DNA from: Haladaptatus cibarius D43
Lineage (GTDB): Archaea; Halobacteriota; Halobacteria; Halobacteriales; Haladaptataceae
Direction of reading: 5' to 3'
DNA: 64,000 bases
Assembly (NCBI RefSeq): GCF_000710615.1
Contig: NZ_JDTH01000002.1
Location: 798,082-862,081, forward strand
Both the position numbers and the translations under genes were made by a program. Shown here in pieces: positions 27,941-37,699 of the stretch; within the stretch, counting starts at the first letter, position 1, and the number at the start of each line of letters is the position of its first letter. The notes beneath the pieces are model-generated. The model saw nothing but the letters and a program-made list of their open reading frames with translations, was not told the origin of the DNA and made no database searches.

Positions 27941-29104
27941 TTACAGCGAGTCCCACGCCTTGAACGCGCGATTCCACGAGGTGATGTCCGCAATCCAGCG
28001 TGCGGCGATGACCTTCTTCAGGATTTCCGCCGGAGCCGAACTGAACGTGCTGATTGGAACGTCCATCCCGCCAGCCTTGACGCTGTGGGCAACTGCGTCG
28101 TCACCGATGGAGATGACGGTTCCCTTGTCGTCGAACGTCCACGTTTTGAGCGGTTGACCGCGGATTTCGCGCGCGATGTTCTCCCCGACGACTTCGGCGG
28201 CCTGCCACGCGGCCTGAGCGGTCGGTGGTGCCGGGTTCTCGCCTTGGTCGATGATGGCGCTGTCGCCGATGGCGAACACGCGGTCGTCGCTGGTCTGGAA
28301 GTTGGCTTCCGCCGTGACGCGGTTGTGCTGGTTGTCGAGGTTGCAGTCGTCCAGTGCTTTTCGTCCCGTGACGCCGCCAGTCCAGACGAACACGTCGTAG
28401 TCGAGCGGTTCGCCCTCGTCGAACTGAATCTCCTCTTCGGTGGCTTCCGTAATCGGGTCGTCCGTGAGGATGTTGATGTCCTTTTCGAGGAGGTGTTTTT
28501 TCACCGTGCCCTGAAGCTCTGGGTCTTGGCCGGGCATAATTTCGTCCATCGCCTCCACGAGGTAGATGTCGATTGGCGCGCGGTGTTTGTCGCGGTACTC
28601 CGCGACTTCGCCCGCGCTCTGAATGCCGGAGAGTCCGGCCCCGCCGATGACGACTTTTGCGGGGTCGTTTCTGGATGCGGTTTTCGCGGCCTCTTTGACT
28701 TGGTCGTGAATTTCGAGTGCGTCGTCAAGCCCTTTCAGCGTGAGCGCGTTCTCGGCCATGCCGGGGATGCCGTAGAATGCGGTGTCACTGCCGAGCGCGA
28801 CGAGCAGGTAATCGTAGTCGAGGTCGTTTCCGTCTTCGAGTTCGACGGTGCGCTCGTCGGTGTCGATGGCTTCGACCGTATCCTGCACGAATCGGGTACT
28901 CGGCGATTTGATTTCGTGAATCGGGAGCGTGATTTTGTCTTTCACTCGTGGGTCGCGGATGACCCTGTGGGATTCGTGTAGGACGAGATGGTAATCAGTG
29001 TCCGACACCCACGTGATGTCGACGTCATCGAGTTCTGCTTCGAGTTGCTGTATCGCTCCGGCACCAGCGTAGCCAGCACCAAGAACGACAACCTTCGCAG
29101 TCAT
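27941..29104 (-). CDS. ndh: NADH dehydrogenase, type II (NDH-2)
   Basis: 387 aa from the ATG at 29104; longer frames upstream are not family-like. FAD-binding VVVLGAGYAGAGA at the N-terminus, NADH-binding VVIGGAGLSGIQSAGE mid-protein, and the FAD-closing VFAIGDSAIIDQG. Membrane-peripheral and non-proton-pumping, passing electrons to menaquinone. A second, truncated homologue is at the right edge of the window. Confidence 0.9.
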   Translation of the reverse strand: MTAKVVVLGAGYAGAGAIQQLEAELDDVDITWVSDTDYHLVLHESHRVIRDPRVKDKITLPIHEIKSPSTRFVQDTVEAIDTDERTVELEDGNDLDYDYLLVALGSDTAFYGIPGMAENALTLKGLDDALEIHDQVKEAAKTASRNDPAKVVIGGAGLSGIQSAGEVAEYRDKHRAPIDIYLVEAMDEIMPGQDPELQGTVKKHLLEKDINILTDDPITEATEEEIQFDEGEPLDYDVFVWTGGVTGRKALDDCNLDNQHNRVTAEANFQTSDDRVFAIGDSAIIDQGENPAPPTAQAAWQAAEVVGENIAREIRGQPLKTWTFDDKGTVISIGDDAVAHSVKAGGMDVPISTFSSAPAEILKKVIAARWIADITSWNRAFKAWDSL

Positions 29105-29239
29105 ACCCGAACCTCTGGAGTCATGCGATACAAAGGTGTTGAAACCCGAAGCAGAATGCGAGATATTCTCACACTCGGGGTCGCTCCTCATTCGTTGGCT
29201 GTAAGCTTTAAAAGCAACCGCGCTAAACATCTCGGTACT

Positions 29240-29485
29240 ATGGGAAAGCAGGATTTGCGGAAGCAGGCACACGACCTCGATGTGACCGTCTGGGTTGGAA
29301 AAAGTGGCCTCGGTGCCGTCACCGAAGAACTGAAAAATCAACTGAAAAACGAAGACCTCGTCAAGGTGAAGTTCCTTCGCGCGGCCCGCGGCGATTCTTC
29401 GACTGACGAACTCGCCGCGGAACTGGCTGATGAGGTGAACACCGAACTCATCGAAACCCGTGGAAATACGGCGGTGTTCCACTGA
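29240..29485 (+). CDS. YhbY/CRM-domain RNA-binding protein
   Basis: 81 aa from the ATG at 29240. CRM domain with the GxxG loop in WVGKSGLG and the terminal IETRGNTAVFH. Bacterial YhbY associates with pre-50S particles, and archaeal versions probably act in ribosome assembly. Its stop overlaps the start of the next gene by one base. Confidence 0.92.
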   Translation: MGKQDLRKQAHDLDVTVWVGKSGLGAVTEELKNQLKNEDLVKVKFLRAARGDSSTDELAAELADEVNTELIETRGNTAVFH

Positions 29486-30399
29486 TGCAACAGGAAAGCG
29501 GGAACCAGGGGGCAAACACGGCAATCGAGGAGTTGCTGGTTGACGCTGGACTCGGGGCAGACATTGCCGGGCCTTTCTCTCAGGCGCTCGTGTTCATCGT
29601 CGCGTTCGTCGTCATCTACATCCTCGGCCGAATTTTCGTCATCCCGCTCATCAAGCGACTCCTCGACAGTCGCGGCTACGACGAGAACGTCAAGAAACCG
29701 CTGACGAAAGCCACGCAGTTAATCGTCCTGTTCGCGGCAGTCGGGATGGCCTTCGCCTTCGCGGGATACGGAAACATCCTCACTGCGCTGGCAACCGTCG
29801 CCGCCGCCGCGACGTTGGCAATCGGTTTCGCGCTCCAGAACATTCTCGCCAACTTCGTCGCTGGAGTGTTCATCTTCACGGACAAACCGTTCAAAATTGG
29901 CGACTGGATTGAATGGGACGATGGGACGTACTCGGGTATCGTCGAGGACATCGACCTTCGCGTAACTCGCGTTCGAACCTTCGACAACGAACTCCTAACC
30001 GTGCCAAACGCCGTCTTAACCGACGGCGTCATCAAAAATCCGGTCGCCAAAGACGAACTCCGGATTCAGTTCCTCTTCGGTATCGGCTACGACGACGACA
30101 TCCACCAAGCCACGGACATCATCGTTGAGGAGGCCGAAAACCATCCGGAAATTCTGGACACTCCCGAACCGTCGGTTCGGCTCACGGAATTGGGCGACTC
30201 CGCAGTCGGACTGAAATCCCGATTCTGGATTGCCGACCCGAAGCGCGGTGACTTCGTGAAGACGCGCGGCGAGTACGTCACCGCCGTCAAGGAGCGATTC
30301 GACGCGGCAGGCATCGACATGCCGTATCCGCACCGCCAACTCACTGGCGGCGTCGAAGTCGCCAACCCTGCGGAGTTGGAGACGCTCAGCGGCGACTAA
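29485..30399 (+). CDS. mechanosensitive ion channel (MscS family), short form
   Basis: 304 aa, three predicted transmembrane helices. The pore-lining third helix is AAAATLAIGFALQNILANF, followed by the Sm-like beta domain (FKIGDWIEW, VRTFDNELLTVPN). This is the E. coli-like short MscS. It is translationally coupled to the CRM-domain gene (TGATG overlap). The C-terminal MPYPHRQLTG matches the other MscS in this window at the same place (IPYPQRELSG). Confidence 0.93.
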   Translation: MQQESGNQGANTAIEELLVDAGLGADIAGPFSQALVFIVAFVVIYILGRIFVIPLIKRLLDSRGYDENVKKPLTKATQLIVLFAAVGMAFAFAGYGNILTALATVAAAATLAIGFALQNILANFVAGVFIFTDKPFKIGDWIEWDDGTYSGIVEDIDLRVTRVRTFDNELLTVPNAVLTDGVIKNPVAKDELRIQFLFGIGYDDDIHQATDIIVEEAENHPEILDTPEPSVRLTELGDSAVGLKSRFWIADPKRGDFVKTRGEYVTAVKERFDAAGIDMPYPHRQLTGGVEVANPAELETLSGD

Positions 30400-30484
30400 G
30401 CGACGACGGAAAATCCGACTCCCTCCCTTTAATTTCAATAGTCGTGAAATAGTGTTGAAGTAGCTCGGGCTGTATTTTCACCGT

Positions 30485-31387
30485 ATGAAGAAAAGTAGAC
30501 GCGCCTTCCTTTCCGCCCTCGGCACTGCCTCGGTCGGTGGGACTGTCGCGCTCGCTGGTTGTGCTGGCGACGGCCCGCAGGACGCGAAAGCTGACTCGAC
30601 GGGAACTGTCGGAACGACACAGGAAGGGGCAGAGACGACTGCCCAGAGCGATAGTAAGCCGGAACAGACCGTCACGACTTCCACAATCCGTGCCGGAACC
30701 GAACAGGAAACGACCCTGTACGAAATCCAATCCGAGAAATCCGGGCCAACAGCCTTCGTCATCGGCGGCATGCACGGCAACGAAGAAAGCGGCTACTGGG
30801 CGGCCAGCGATATTCGAGAATGGGAAATCGACGCCGGAACGCTCGTCGTTCTTCCGGAAGCGAACACGCAGGCAATCGAACAGGAGCGTCGAAAGTTGCC
30901 GGAGGGAGTGGATTTGAATCGGCAGTTCCCAATCGGCGAACCGCCGAAAAACACCCTCGCGCAGGGAATTTGGGATGCAATCAGCCAACACGACCCGGAC
31001 GTGCTGATGGATCTCCACAGTTCGAAGGGGATTTTGGAGCGGGAGAACGACGAGGGTGTCGGCCAGAACATCTTTCGGTCGAGTCACGAAAAGATAATTC
31101 AGAGCAACCAGACCGCCATCGAACTGCTGAACGAGGAATACGTGACGGGATACGACCCAATCTACGATTTCGTCCACACACTGATGGACAAGACGGAATA
31201 CGCGACTGCACCCGTACTCATGAACAAAACGCGAATCGACCTCGATATTCCGTCGTGTCTGTTCGAGGTCACGCAGGACGACGTGGAACCGGAAAAACGC
31301 GCGCGATGGACGAAAGTGTTCGTGTCCAGCATGCTCGATACGTGGGGTGTTCGAGCGTTCCAGATGGACGACGAAGCGGGTTTCTGA
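30485..31387 (+). CDS. Tat lipoprotein, succinylglutamate desuccinylase/aspartoacylase family
   Basis: 300 aa. Tat motif SRRAFLS (residues 4-10) and lipobox LAGC with Cys26 predict a lipid-anchored protein outside the membrane, followed by a Thr/Ser/Glu-rich linker. The M14-like zinc site is HGNE (His97, Glu100) and His178 in DLHSS, with substrate-binding DLNRQFP at 143-149. The family removes acyl or amide groups or trims peptides; the substrate here is unknown. Confidence 0.88.
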   Translation: MKKSRRAFLSALGTASVGGTVALAGCAGDGPQDAKADSTGTVGTTQEGAETTAQSDSKPEQTVTTSTIRAGTEQETTLYEIQSEKSGPTAFVIGGMHGNEESGYWAASDIREWEIDAGTLVVLPEANTQAIEQERRKLPEGVDLNRQFPIGEPPKNTLAQGIWDAISQHDPDVLMDLHSSKGILERENDEGVGQNIFRSSHEKIIQSNQTAIELLNEEYVTGYDPIYDFVHTLMDKTEYATAPVLMNKTRIDLDIPSCLFEVTQDDVEPEKRARWTKVFVSSMLDTWGVRAFQMDDEAGF

Positions 31388-31435
31388 TTCTTCTCTGGGT
31401 AGCGTTTTGACTCACCAGTAGAATACGATATGAAT

Positions 31436-31740
31436 GCGGACGGCCGGAGTTGCCCGGCGTTCCGGGCCGGGGAGTCCCGGTTGCCTCCTCCACCCCGCGA
31501 TCCTACGAGCGACAGATGTCCGATGGTCCGCTGCTCACTTCCGTGCCTGACGGATTGCCACCGACTAACTGCGACGAGACACCCCTGCGAGTGTTCGACG
31601 CAGACCGCTGGCCCCGCAGGACGAGGCTTCTGCGTTGGCTTCCGGGGCCCGACCCGGTCTGACCGGACGAGTCCGGAGTTCGGTTCCCGCTCAAGACCAC
31701 AGCGCGGGCAAGGAGCAGGGCCTAACTGCTCAACCTAGTC
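31436..31740 (-). ncRNA. ffs: 7S signal recognition particle RNA
   Basis: Scaffold RNA of the SRP. On the minus strand the helix 8 core is unmistakable around 31529-31556: GTCAGGCACGGAAGTGAGCAG, with the GGAA tetraloop and the SRP54-binding internal loop, flanked by long complementary arms. A promoter-like CGAAAGGCCCTTAAGG lies at about 31762-31778, giving a start near 31740 and a length near 305 nt, normal for archaea. Ends are estimates. Confidence 0.9.
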
Positions 31741-31818
31741 CACTTCCAACTACTCCTCTCCACCTTAAGGGCCTTTCGGGTTCCGCGCCGCATCCCGATT
31801 CCATCCCACAGTTCATCG

Positions 31819-32148
31819 TCATCCGACAGTTGCGATGGCGATGATGTTGGAAACGACGACCAGCACTCCGATGACGAGATACACCAAACTTCCGAGCCGA
31901 AACGTCTGCCGCGAGTACTGCGTCCATCCCGACAGAACGACCAGTAAAAGGACGGTAATTGCCTTGATGAAAACCAAGCCAAGCAGTCCCATCTCCTTCA
32001 ACAGGTGCGCGACGAAGGGATTGCCTTCTTTCAACCCGAGTTGGAGTCCCACTCCGGTCGTCACAACGTCGCCGAGCATCACGCCGAGAACAGCGACTAA
32101 CAGGGGCAAGGAGACGTGTGACCACAGATTCGAGTTGTCGGGTGACAC
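31819..32148 (-). CDS. DUF5658-like membrane protein
   Basis: 109 aa with three predicted transmembrane helices. A small polar loop DVVTTGVGLQLGLKEGNP follows the first helix and resembles the DUF5658 family (helical membrane proteins with a D-x-x-T-T motif near conserved NP). Function unknown. Same strand as the SRP RNA and 78 nt upstream of its start. Confidence 0.75.
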   Translation of the reverse strand: MSPDNSNLWSHVSLPLLVAVLGVMLGDVVTTGVGLQLGLKEGNPFVAHLLKEMGLLGLVFIKAITVLLLVVLSGWTQYSRQTFRLGSLVYLVIGVLVVVSNIIAIATVG

Positions 32149-32229
32149 ACCCCATCTCCGCCGTCACGGCACTTTGTTATAGGGAGACTGTCGGAGAGTA
32201 ACAACTCGCTGTGCGACGAAAAGGGATGA

Positions 32230-32634
32230 CTACAGCACGTTTCGGGCGTACCAACCCGCACTTACCGGGACGGCAAACGTGACGAGTGCAAAGGCCCAGC
32301 GATGCCCCGACAGCGAGTCCATCCGCGCCGCTTCCACGAGCGTATCCGCCGGAGTTACGACTGCCCACCAGAGCGTAATGACGGCCATGAACGCACCGAG
32401 GGCGAGGGTAACGCCAGCGACGGTCGCGGGGTCGCTCCGGTTTTGCAGGCCGGAACCGAACGCGATGATTGCCACGAGTGCAAAGAGCGTATCGAGGAGG
32501 TGGACGGGAACCGGAATCGTTCCGTAGTACGCCCCGACCACCGTCGCCGGTGCGAGGAAGTACGGCAGCGAGAGGAGCAAAAGCACTGCTACACACGACG
32601 CGATTCCGACTTTCGGCGCGAGTCGCTTGCTCAT
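32230..32634 (-). CDS. small four-helix membrane protein, unknown function
   Basis: 134 aa from the ATG at 32634. Four hydrophobic segments with conserved-looking polar elements (YYGTIPVPVHLLDT, VTPADTL). I do not recognise a characterised family; it looks like a conserved haloarchaeal membrane protein. It may be co-transcribed with the DUF5658-like gene downstream (81 nt gap). Confidence 0.7.
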   Translation of the reverse strand: MSKRLAPKVGIASCVAVLLLLSLPYFLAPATVVGAYYGTIPVPVHLLDTLFALVAIIAFGSGLQNRSDPATVAGVTLALGAFMAVITLWWAVVTPADTLVEAARMDSLSGHRWAFALVTFAVPVSAGWYARNVL

Positions 32635-32715
32635 GTCCGAAGCCACTCACCGAACTGAGTTAAACGCCGCGTTTGAGTCGGAAAAATCACATTACTTCGG
32701 AACGAACGGCCGAAC

Positions 32716-33045
32716 ATGGGATTCGGAAGCACGGCCAAAAAGATTCAGAAAGTAGCAGACACCGCCGAAAAACTGTACGCCAAACTCAACGAACTGCGTG
32801 AGCAAGTGCTCGCCATCCGCGATTCGTTAGAAGACACGGACGAGCGCGTCCAGAAACTCGAAGTCGAAAACGCGGAACAGAAAGCCCTCATCGAGGCACT
32901 CGCCCGCGAACAAGGTATCGACGTCGAGTCGGTGCTGGATGACGTGGAAACGCCAGAGAATGTCGAAGAAGACGTTGCGGACGACAAGACTGACGGGCAA
33001 AGCGAAGAGAGCACGAAAGACGAATCCGCGCAAGCGAGCACATAA
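32716..33045 (+). CDS. coiled-coil protein, DUF5798-like
   Basis: 109 aa. A short N-terminus (GFGSTAKKIQKVADTAEKL) leads into a heptad-rich coiled coil to about residue 70, then an acidic disordered tail. Conserved in haloarchaea as DUF5798; role unknown. It lies 35 nt before the cysteine synthase gene on the same strand, so they are probably co-transcribed. Confidence 0.82.
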   Translation: MGFGSTAKKIQKVADTAEKLYAKLNELREQVLAIRDSLEDTDERVQKLEVENAEQKALIEALAREQGIDVESVLDDVETPENVEEDVADDKTDGQSEESTKDESAQAST

Positions 33046-33080
33046 CAACGACTAACAGTCCGGCCTTCCTTTTCTCGCGC

Positions 33081-34061
33081 ATGACGACACATCGGGAACC
33101 GCTCGATTCGGTGCTGGACACCGTCGGGCAAACGCCGCTCGTCCGCGTTACGGACGCACCCGACGAGGTGCCTGTGTACGCGAAGTTGGAGTCGTTCAAC
33201 CCCGGCGCGAGCGTCAAAGACCGCATCGGGAAGTACATGCTCAAACGGATGCTCGAAGACGGCGAACTCGTCCCCGGCGGGACGGTCATCGAACCGACCG
33301 CCGGAAACACCGGAATCGGCTTCGCGGTCGCCGCGGGACAACTCGACGTAAACGCCGTCTTCGTCGTTCCCGAACGGTTCAGCGTCGAGAAACAGCAACT
33401 CATGGCCGCACTCGGCGCGGAAGTTATCAACACGCCGACTGAGGACGGGATGGGCGGCGCAATCGACCGCGCCCACCAACTCGCAGAAGAGACTGAAAAC
33501 GCGGTGGTTCCACAGCAGTTCGGCAACCCGCTGAACGTCGAAGCCCACTACGAGACGACCGGGCCGGAAATATACGACGCACTGGACGGGGAAGTCGGTG
33601 CGGTCGTCGCTGGCTGTGGCACCGCGGGAACCCTGATGGGAATGGCGAAATACGCCCGCGAGCAGAATCCCGATACCTACGTCGCTGCCGTCGAACCCGA
33701 GGGGTCGCTGTATTCGACGACGAAAGGAGCGGACGTGGACGAAGAAGAGTACAAAATCGAGGGAATCGGCACCCACAATCCGGCGACGAACGAACTGTTC
33801 GAATCCGACCTCGTAGACGAAATCGTGCAGGTGCCGGACGAAACCGCCCACGACGAACTGAAACGACTCGCACGCGAGGAAGGCCATCTGGTCGCCTCCA
33901 GCGCGGGCGCGGCGAGTGTCGCGGCCCGACAAGTCGCGGAGAAAATCGAGAGCGGGGAAATCGACGCTCCATACGATTCGGTCGTCACCGTTTTCGCCGA
34001 TTCGAGCGAGCGATACCTCTCGAAGGGAATCTACCGTTCGTTCGCGGAGTGGGATGGATAA
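33081..34061 (+). CDS. cysK: cysteine synthase (PLP-dependent)
   Basis: 326 aa. O-acetylserine (or O-phosphoserine/cystathionine) beta-replacement enzyme. PLP lysine Lys46 in NPGASVKDRIG, substrate loop EPTAGNTGIG, phosphate-binding GCGTAGTLMG. Together with the trans-sulfuration enzyme at 22.8 kb and siroheme reductase at 57 kb it covers sulfur assimilation. Cysteine synthase versus cystathionine beta-synthase cannot be settled by motifs; no CBS regulatory domain is present. Confidence 0.92.
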   Translation: MTTHREPLDSVLDTVGQTPLVRVTDAPDEVPVYAKLESFNPGASVKDRIGKYMLKRMLEDGELVPGGTVIEPTAGNTGIGFAVAAGQLDVNAVFVVPERFSVEKQQLMAALGAEVINTPTEDGMGGAIDRAHQLAEETENAVVPQQFGNPLNVEAHYETTGPEIYDALDGEVGAVVAGCGTAGTLMGMAKYAREQNPDTYVAAVEPEGSLYSTTKGADVDEEEYKIEGIGTHNPATNELFESDLVDEIVQVPDETAHDELKRLAREEGHLVASSAGAASVAARQVAEKIESGEIDAPYDSVVTVFADSSERYLSKGIYRSFAEWDG

Positions 34062-34253
34062 ACGAGTTCTCCTCCGTCCTCCGAAGTAGTAACAGGTGAC
34101 GTCTGAAATCGAAGACGTAGTCCGCGAACTCCGTTCTCATATATAGTAAAATTACAAAAATACTAATCGGCATCCGTCCGCATTCTTTACGCCAGACCAA
34201 CCTGCTCTCGGTCGGCGACGTTCGACAAGCGCGGAAAACCGGACAGACGAACC

Positions 34254-34682
34254 ATGTCACGTACCAACAAAAGCAGTGCTATCGATGAGGGCGAATCGGT
34301 GTACCGAGAATACATATTAGGCGTCAGAATCGTCACGGTACGACTTCCGGGCGAGGACGAGCCGCAGTATCGGTTCGAGGCACCGGAACATATCGAAATT
34401 CGCTTCGAGAACCCGGAACTGGCGGAACTGTACGCCGATATTTACTTCGACGTAAACGGGTTCGAAGAGGCTGGCACGGGTGAACGCGGCGTCCCACCGG
34501 AGATAATTCAGGCAGGCCGGGATACGCTGGCCGCGTACTTTCTCACCCAACCGTACTCGGACATCAACTGGGTCGCGTCGTTTTACGGCAAGAAACCCAC
34601 GGAAATCGAGCGGTACATCGCTTCGGTTCGAAAACGCGCCCAAGAGATACGCGACGGGGCAGAAGAGATGGGAATGGAGTAA
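34254..34682 (+). CDS. conserved hypothetical protein (142 aa)
   Basis: Acidic, soluble, no signal or membrane segment. Predicted mixed beta (residues 18-50, VYREYILGVRIVTVRLP) then alpha-helical C-terminal half ending in a charged helix (IERYIASVRKRAQEIRDG). No cysteines. I do not recognise the family. Codon usage is typical of the genome. AT-rich spacers flank it on both sides, and it has its own promoter region (34141-34170 is strongly AT-rich). Confidence 0.7.
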   Translation: MSRTNKSSAIDEGESVYREYILGVRIVTVRLPGEDEPQYRFEAPEHIEIRFENPELAELYADIYFDVNGFEEAGTGERGVPPEIIQAGRDTLAAYFLTQPYSDINWVASFYGKKPTEIERYIASVRKRAQEIRDGAEEMGME

Positions 34683-35037
34683 CAGCGTTCCGCCTTCTTA
34701 CAGACGCACATCGTATCTTCTAACTATCGTATTTTAGATGCTCCTCTGTCGAGGCGTATCGGGTTTATACCGTATGCAACACTACATGCTTCTGAAAGGC
34801 TGCTGTCTGATTCCATCTATTACGTTGGAATATAGACCGACGGAACCCACTTTTCTGCGTCAATGCGGCGATTTCACACCGCAGAAAGTAGCATTTCGAT
34901 GGCAAGTAGAGATATATAAAAATGCAAATAATATAACCAAAGTCGGTACATATACATCATTGTGTTTGTGATTACGGCATATATCAAATATATCTATTAT
35001 AAATTTACATATGATCGGAACGTATCTACCTGACTGC
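34683..35037. other. AT-rich spacer upstream of phoX, no gene
   Basis: No supported gene. The only frame of note (77 codons on the plus strand from 34738) has unusual composition for this genome and no RBS. The last 60 nt (34976-35035) are very AT-rich with TATA-like elements and probably hold the phoX promoter. Confidence 0.5.
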
Positions 35038-37224
35038 ATGGTCGAGTTCACCCGACGCAAACTGATGGCGACGTCCGCGGCCGCCGCCTTGGGCGCGAGC
35101 GTTTCCTCGAACGTCACCGGAATCGAGAGTACAGAACCTCCAGAAGACGACGACACGCCTCGCGCACCCTACGTGAAGGGCGGCCTCAAACGGTTTTCAT
35201 CGACGGCGTTCGGTGCGGAAGTCACGGGGCCGTTCGTGTTCGAGGACGGAACCCCACTTTACAGCCTCCAGCACCCGAGCCGGGACAACCCGGCACCCTA
35301 CAACAAATCCGGAATCGGCTATTTCAGCGGTTTCCGGTTCTCAATGGGCGGGAGCAACGACGATTTCGACGAGCTATCGACGCCCCAGACGAACGAAGAA
35401 CAGGGAATGATTCGGAGTGCAGACGGGGAGTACGTATTCCTCGCGCAGGAAGAAGACCGCATCAACGGCGGCACCGAACGCCTCGGTGTCGTTCAAACAC
35501 CCGACGGGTGGGACATCACCCGAGACGTTTTTGCGGGAACCCAGTACGGGGACGCCGCCTACAACCCGGACTGTAACGAGTTCGTCGCTACGAACGACGA
35601 GGGAACCGAAGGCTACCTGTTCACCAACTGGGAAAACAGCCCCGGGAACATCTCCCGTATTCCAATCAGTCAGGACGCTGACGGCGAGTGGAGTGCCGAC
35701 TTGGAGTCCGCCATCAACCTCGCAAACACGGAACCTCTGCGCGAACTCGGCGGCACGCGAATCAACTGCTACGGTGACCTCTCGCCGTGGAATACGATGA
35801 TTTCGTCCGAGGAGAACTACGCACACCCTCGCGTTTCGCTCACCGCGACAGTGGGCGACATCGTAGAACAGGGAACCGGGAAAAATCTCATCGGTGCCGT
35901 TCAGTTCTGGAACCGACCGAATCCGAACGAAATTCAGGAGGCCATCGACGGCTACTACGGCGACGAATCGTGGGCCGTGCAGGGATACTGGGCGTTGACG
36001 GGACTCGAATTCCTCGCATACTATCTCGGCGCAGAGCAGATTGACCAAACTTCGAGTCCGGTCGACCAATCCGCAGAAGACGAATCTAATACGGCCGAAC
36101 CAATCGGCGACGTCTACCCGAACCCGTACCGCTATGGCTACCACGTCGATGTCCGCGAACCGACTGCGGAAACGCCACAACCGGTCAAATACTACGTCAT
36201 GGGTCGGGCCGCGTGGGAGGCACCGGACGTACAGAGCGACCTGAAAACGGTGTACGGCTGTTCCGACGGCGACAGCAAGGGCATCTACAAGTTCGTCGCC
36301 GACGAACCGATTCCGGACTTCTGTGACCCCATGGACACCGCCGGAACGCTGTACGCGCCGAAGGTGACCAATGAGGAGGCCGCAAAGAAGAATCCGCCAG
36401 CCGATGTCAACCTCGAATTCGAGTGGATAGAACTGGGCCACGCCACCAACCGCGAAGCCGAGGAGTGGATTGCCGAGTACGACGACATCACGCAGGTGGA
36501 TTACCTCGAAACGCACGCAGAAACCGACTGGGAAGAAGACCTCGACGCGGCGCTCGAAGAGGCCGACAAAGAAATCGTCGAGAACGGCAACCAGAACTAC
36601 ATCACGAACGAGGAAATCCTCGCGTGGGCAGAACAGTTCGAGCGCGACGGGCCGGACGGCGTGGACGACGAACTCCGCAAGGTTCCGTTCCTCGAAACCC
36701 GCGCCGCCGCCAAAGAAATCGGTGCGACCATCGAGTTCAACAAGGCCGAAGGAGTGGACAGCGTTGCAGGAGCGCAACCCGGCGACTACGTCTACTTCGC
36801 AATCTCGGAACTCAACGACGCCATGGCCGACACGTTGGGCGACGTTCGACTCGACCGCGTGGACGGCGGTGTCGTCTACCGCGCCGAACTCGAAGACGAC
36901 TACAACGTCTCGACCCTCGAACCCGTCATCGTCGGCCCAGACGCGAGCGACCCCGCCGACGTGGCGGACGACGCGCTCATCAACATCGACAACGTCTACG
37001 TGATGGACGACAGTCGCGTCCTCTGCTGTGAGGACGCCGACAAGTTCGGCCGGTCGTACAGCAACGACTGTCTGTACGTGTACGACCCGGAAACGGACGA
37101 CGACCGTGGCCACGGAAACGACGACGGCGACGACGAGGATAATCCCGGCAAGGGAGACGGAAATCCGGGGAAAGGAAATTCCGGCAACGGGAACGACTCT
37201 GGTAAGGGCAAGGCAAACAGCTAA
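35038..37224 (+). CDS. phoX: PhoX-like alkaline phosphatase (DUF839), Tat-exported
   Basis: 728 aa from the ATG at 35038. Tat motif TRRKLMATS near residues 5-13, then a typical h-region, so exported folded. PhoX enzymes are Ca/Fe-dependent phosphomonoesterases used in phosphate scavenging (family knowledge). Family segments include GDLSPWNTMISSEENY and the repeated six-bladed propeller core (YGYHVDVREP). The last ~45 residues are a low-complexity Asp/Asn/Gly/Lys tail with repeated NPGKG units, atypical for the family. No Pho regulator nearby. Confidence 0.88.
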   Translation: MVEFTRRKLMATSAAAALGASVSSNVTGIESTEPPEDDDTPRAPYVKGGLKRFSSTAFGAEVTGPFVFEDGTPLYSLQHPSRDNPAPYNKSGIGYFSGFRFSMGGSNDDFDELSTPQTNEEQGMIRSADGEYVFLAQEEDRINGGTERLGVVQTPDGWDITRDVFAGTQYGDAAYNPDCNEFVATNDEGTEGYLFTNWENSPGNISRIPISQDADGEWSADLESAINLANTEPLRELGGTRINCYGDLSPWNTMISSEENYAHPRVSLTATVGDIVEQGTGKNLIGAVQFWNRPNPNEIQEAIDGYYGDESWAVQGYWALTGLEFLAYYLGAEQIDQTSSPVDQSAEDESNTAEPIGDVYPNPYRYGYHVDVREPTAETPQPVKYYVMGRAAWEAPDVQSDLKTVYGCSDGDSKGIYKFVADEPIPDFCDPMDTAGTLYAPKVTNEEAAKKNPPADVNLEFEWIELGHATNREAEEWIAEYDDITQVDYLETHAETDWEEDLDAALEEADKEIVENGNQNYITNEEILAWAEQFERDGPDGVDDELRKVPFLETRAAAKEIGATIEFNKAEGVDSVAGAQPGDYVYFAISELNDAMADTLGDVRLDRVDGGVVYRAELEDDYNVSTLEPVIVGPDASDPADVADDALINIDNVYVMDDSRVLCCEDADKFGRSYSNDCLYVYDPETDDDRGHGNDDGDDEDNPGKGDGNPGKGNSGNGNDSGKGKANS

Positions 37225-37288
37225 ACGCCACCCGCGAATCCCTTCATTCCGCTTTTTTAAGAAGTAGCTCGTACGCTAAAAACAGCGC

Positions 37289-37699
37289 TTACTCCAGCAA
37301 CCGCTGATGTTCGACTTTCATACAGTGGTCTTGTACGACCCGTTTTCCGGCCGCTTCCGCGCGGTTCGCGGCCTCGTCGTCTCGAATTCCTAACTGCGTC
37401 CACACGACGCCTGCGTCATCGCGTTCGATAGCGTTGTCCACGATGTCGCTCACTTCCTCGCTCGGGCGGAACACGTCCACGATGTCGATTTCCTCGTCTA
37501 CGTCAGTGAGCGAGTCGTAGGCAGTTCGGCCGAAAATCTCGTCCGCGAAGGGGTTGACCGGGATGACGTCGTAGCCGTGTTCGCGGAGGTAGTTCGGAAT
37601 CTCGTGGGCGTCCTTGCCAGGCGTCGAGGAACAGCCGACGACGGCCACGGTGTCGAGTTCGAGGATGTCACGAAGTTCATCGTCGCTTTCGATTGGCAT
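37289..37699 (-). CDS. CoA-binding domain protein (YccU family)
   Basis: 136 aa Rossmann-fold protein like E. coli YccU: AVVGCSSTPGKDAH nucleotide loop, VIPVNPFADEIFG, and C-terminal VVQDHCMKVEH. It binds CoA derivatives, but its physiological role is unknown. Monocistronic. Confidence 0.9.
   Translation of the reverse strand: MPIESDDELRDILELDTVAVVGCSSTPGKDAHEIPNYLREHGYDVIPVNPFADEIFGRTAYDSLTDVDEEIDIVDVFRPSEEVSDIVDNAIERDDAGVVWTQLGIRDDEAANRAEAAGKRVVQDHCMKVEHQRLLE

Noticed and set aside
30386-31177. 263-codon minus-strand frame
   Set aside because: Antisense to the Tat lipoprotein gene, which has a Tat motif, lipobox and zinc ligands.
31430-31738. short protein frames on both strands
   Set aside because: The stretch is the SRP RNA gene; frames there are accidental.
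32745-33932. 395-codon minus-strand frame
   Set aside because: Covers the DUF5798-like and cysteine synthase genes in antisense; Arg/Val-rich with no domain.
35374-37113. 579-codon minus-strand frame
   Set aside because: Mirror of phoX; Val/Arg-rich composition typical of antisense frames in haloarchaea.
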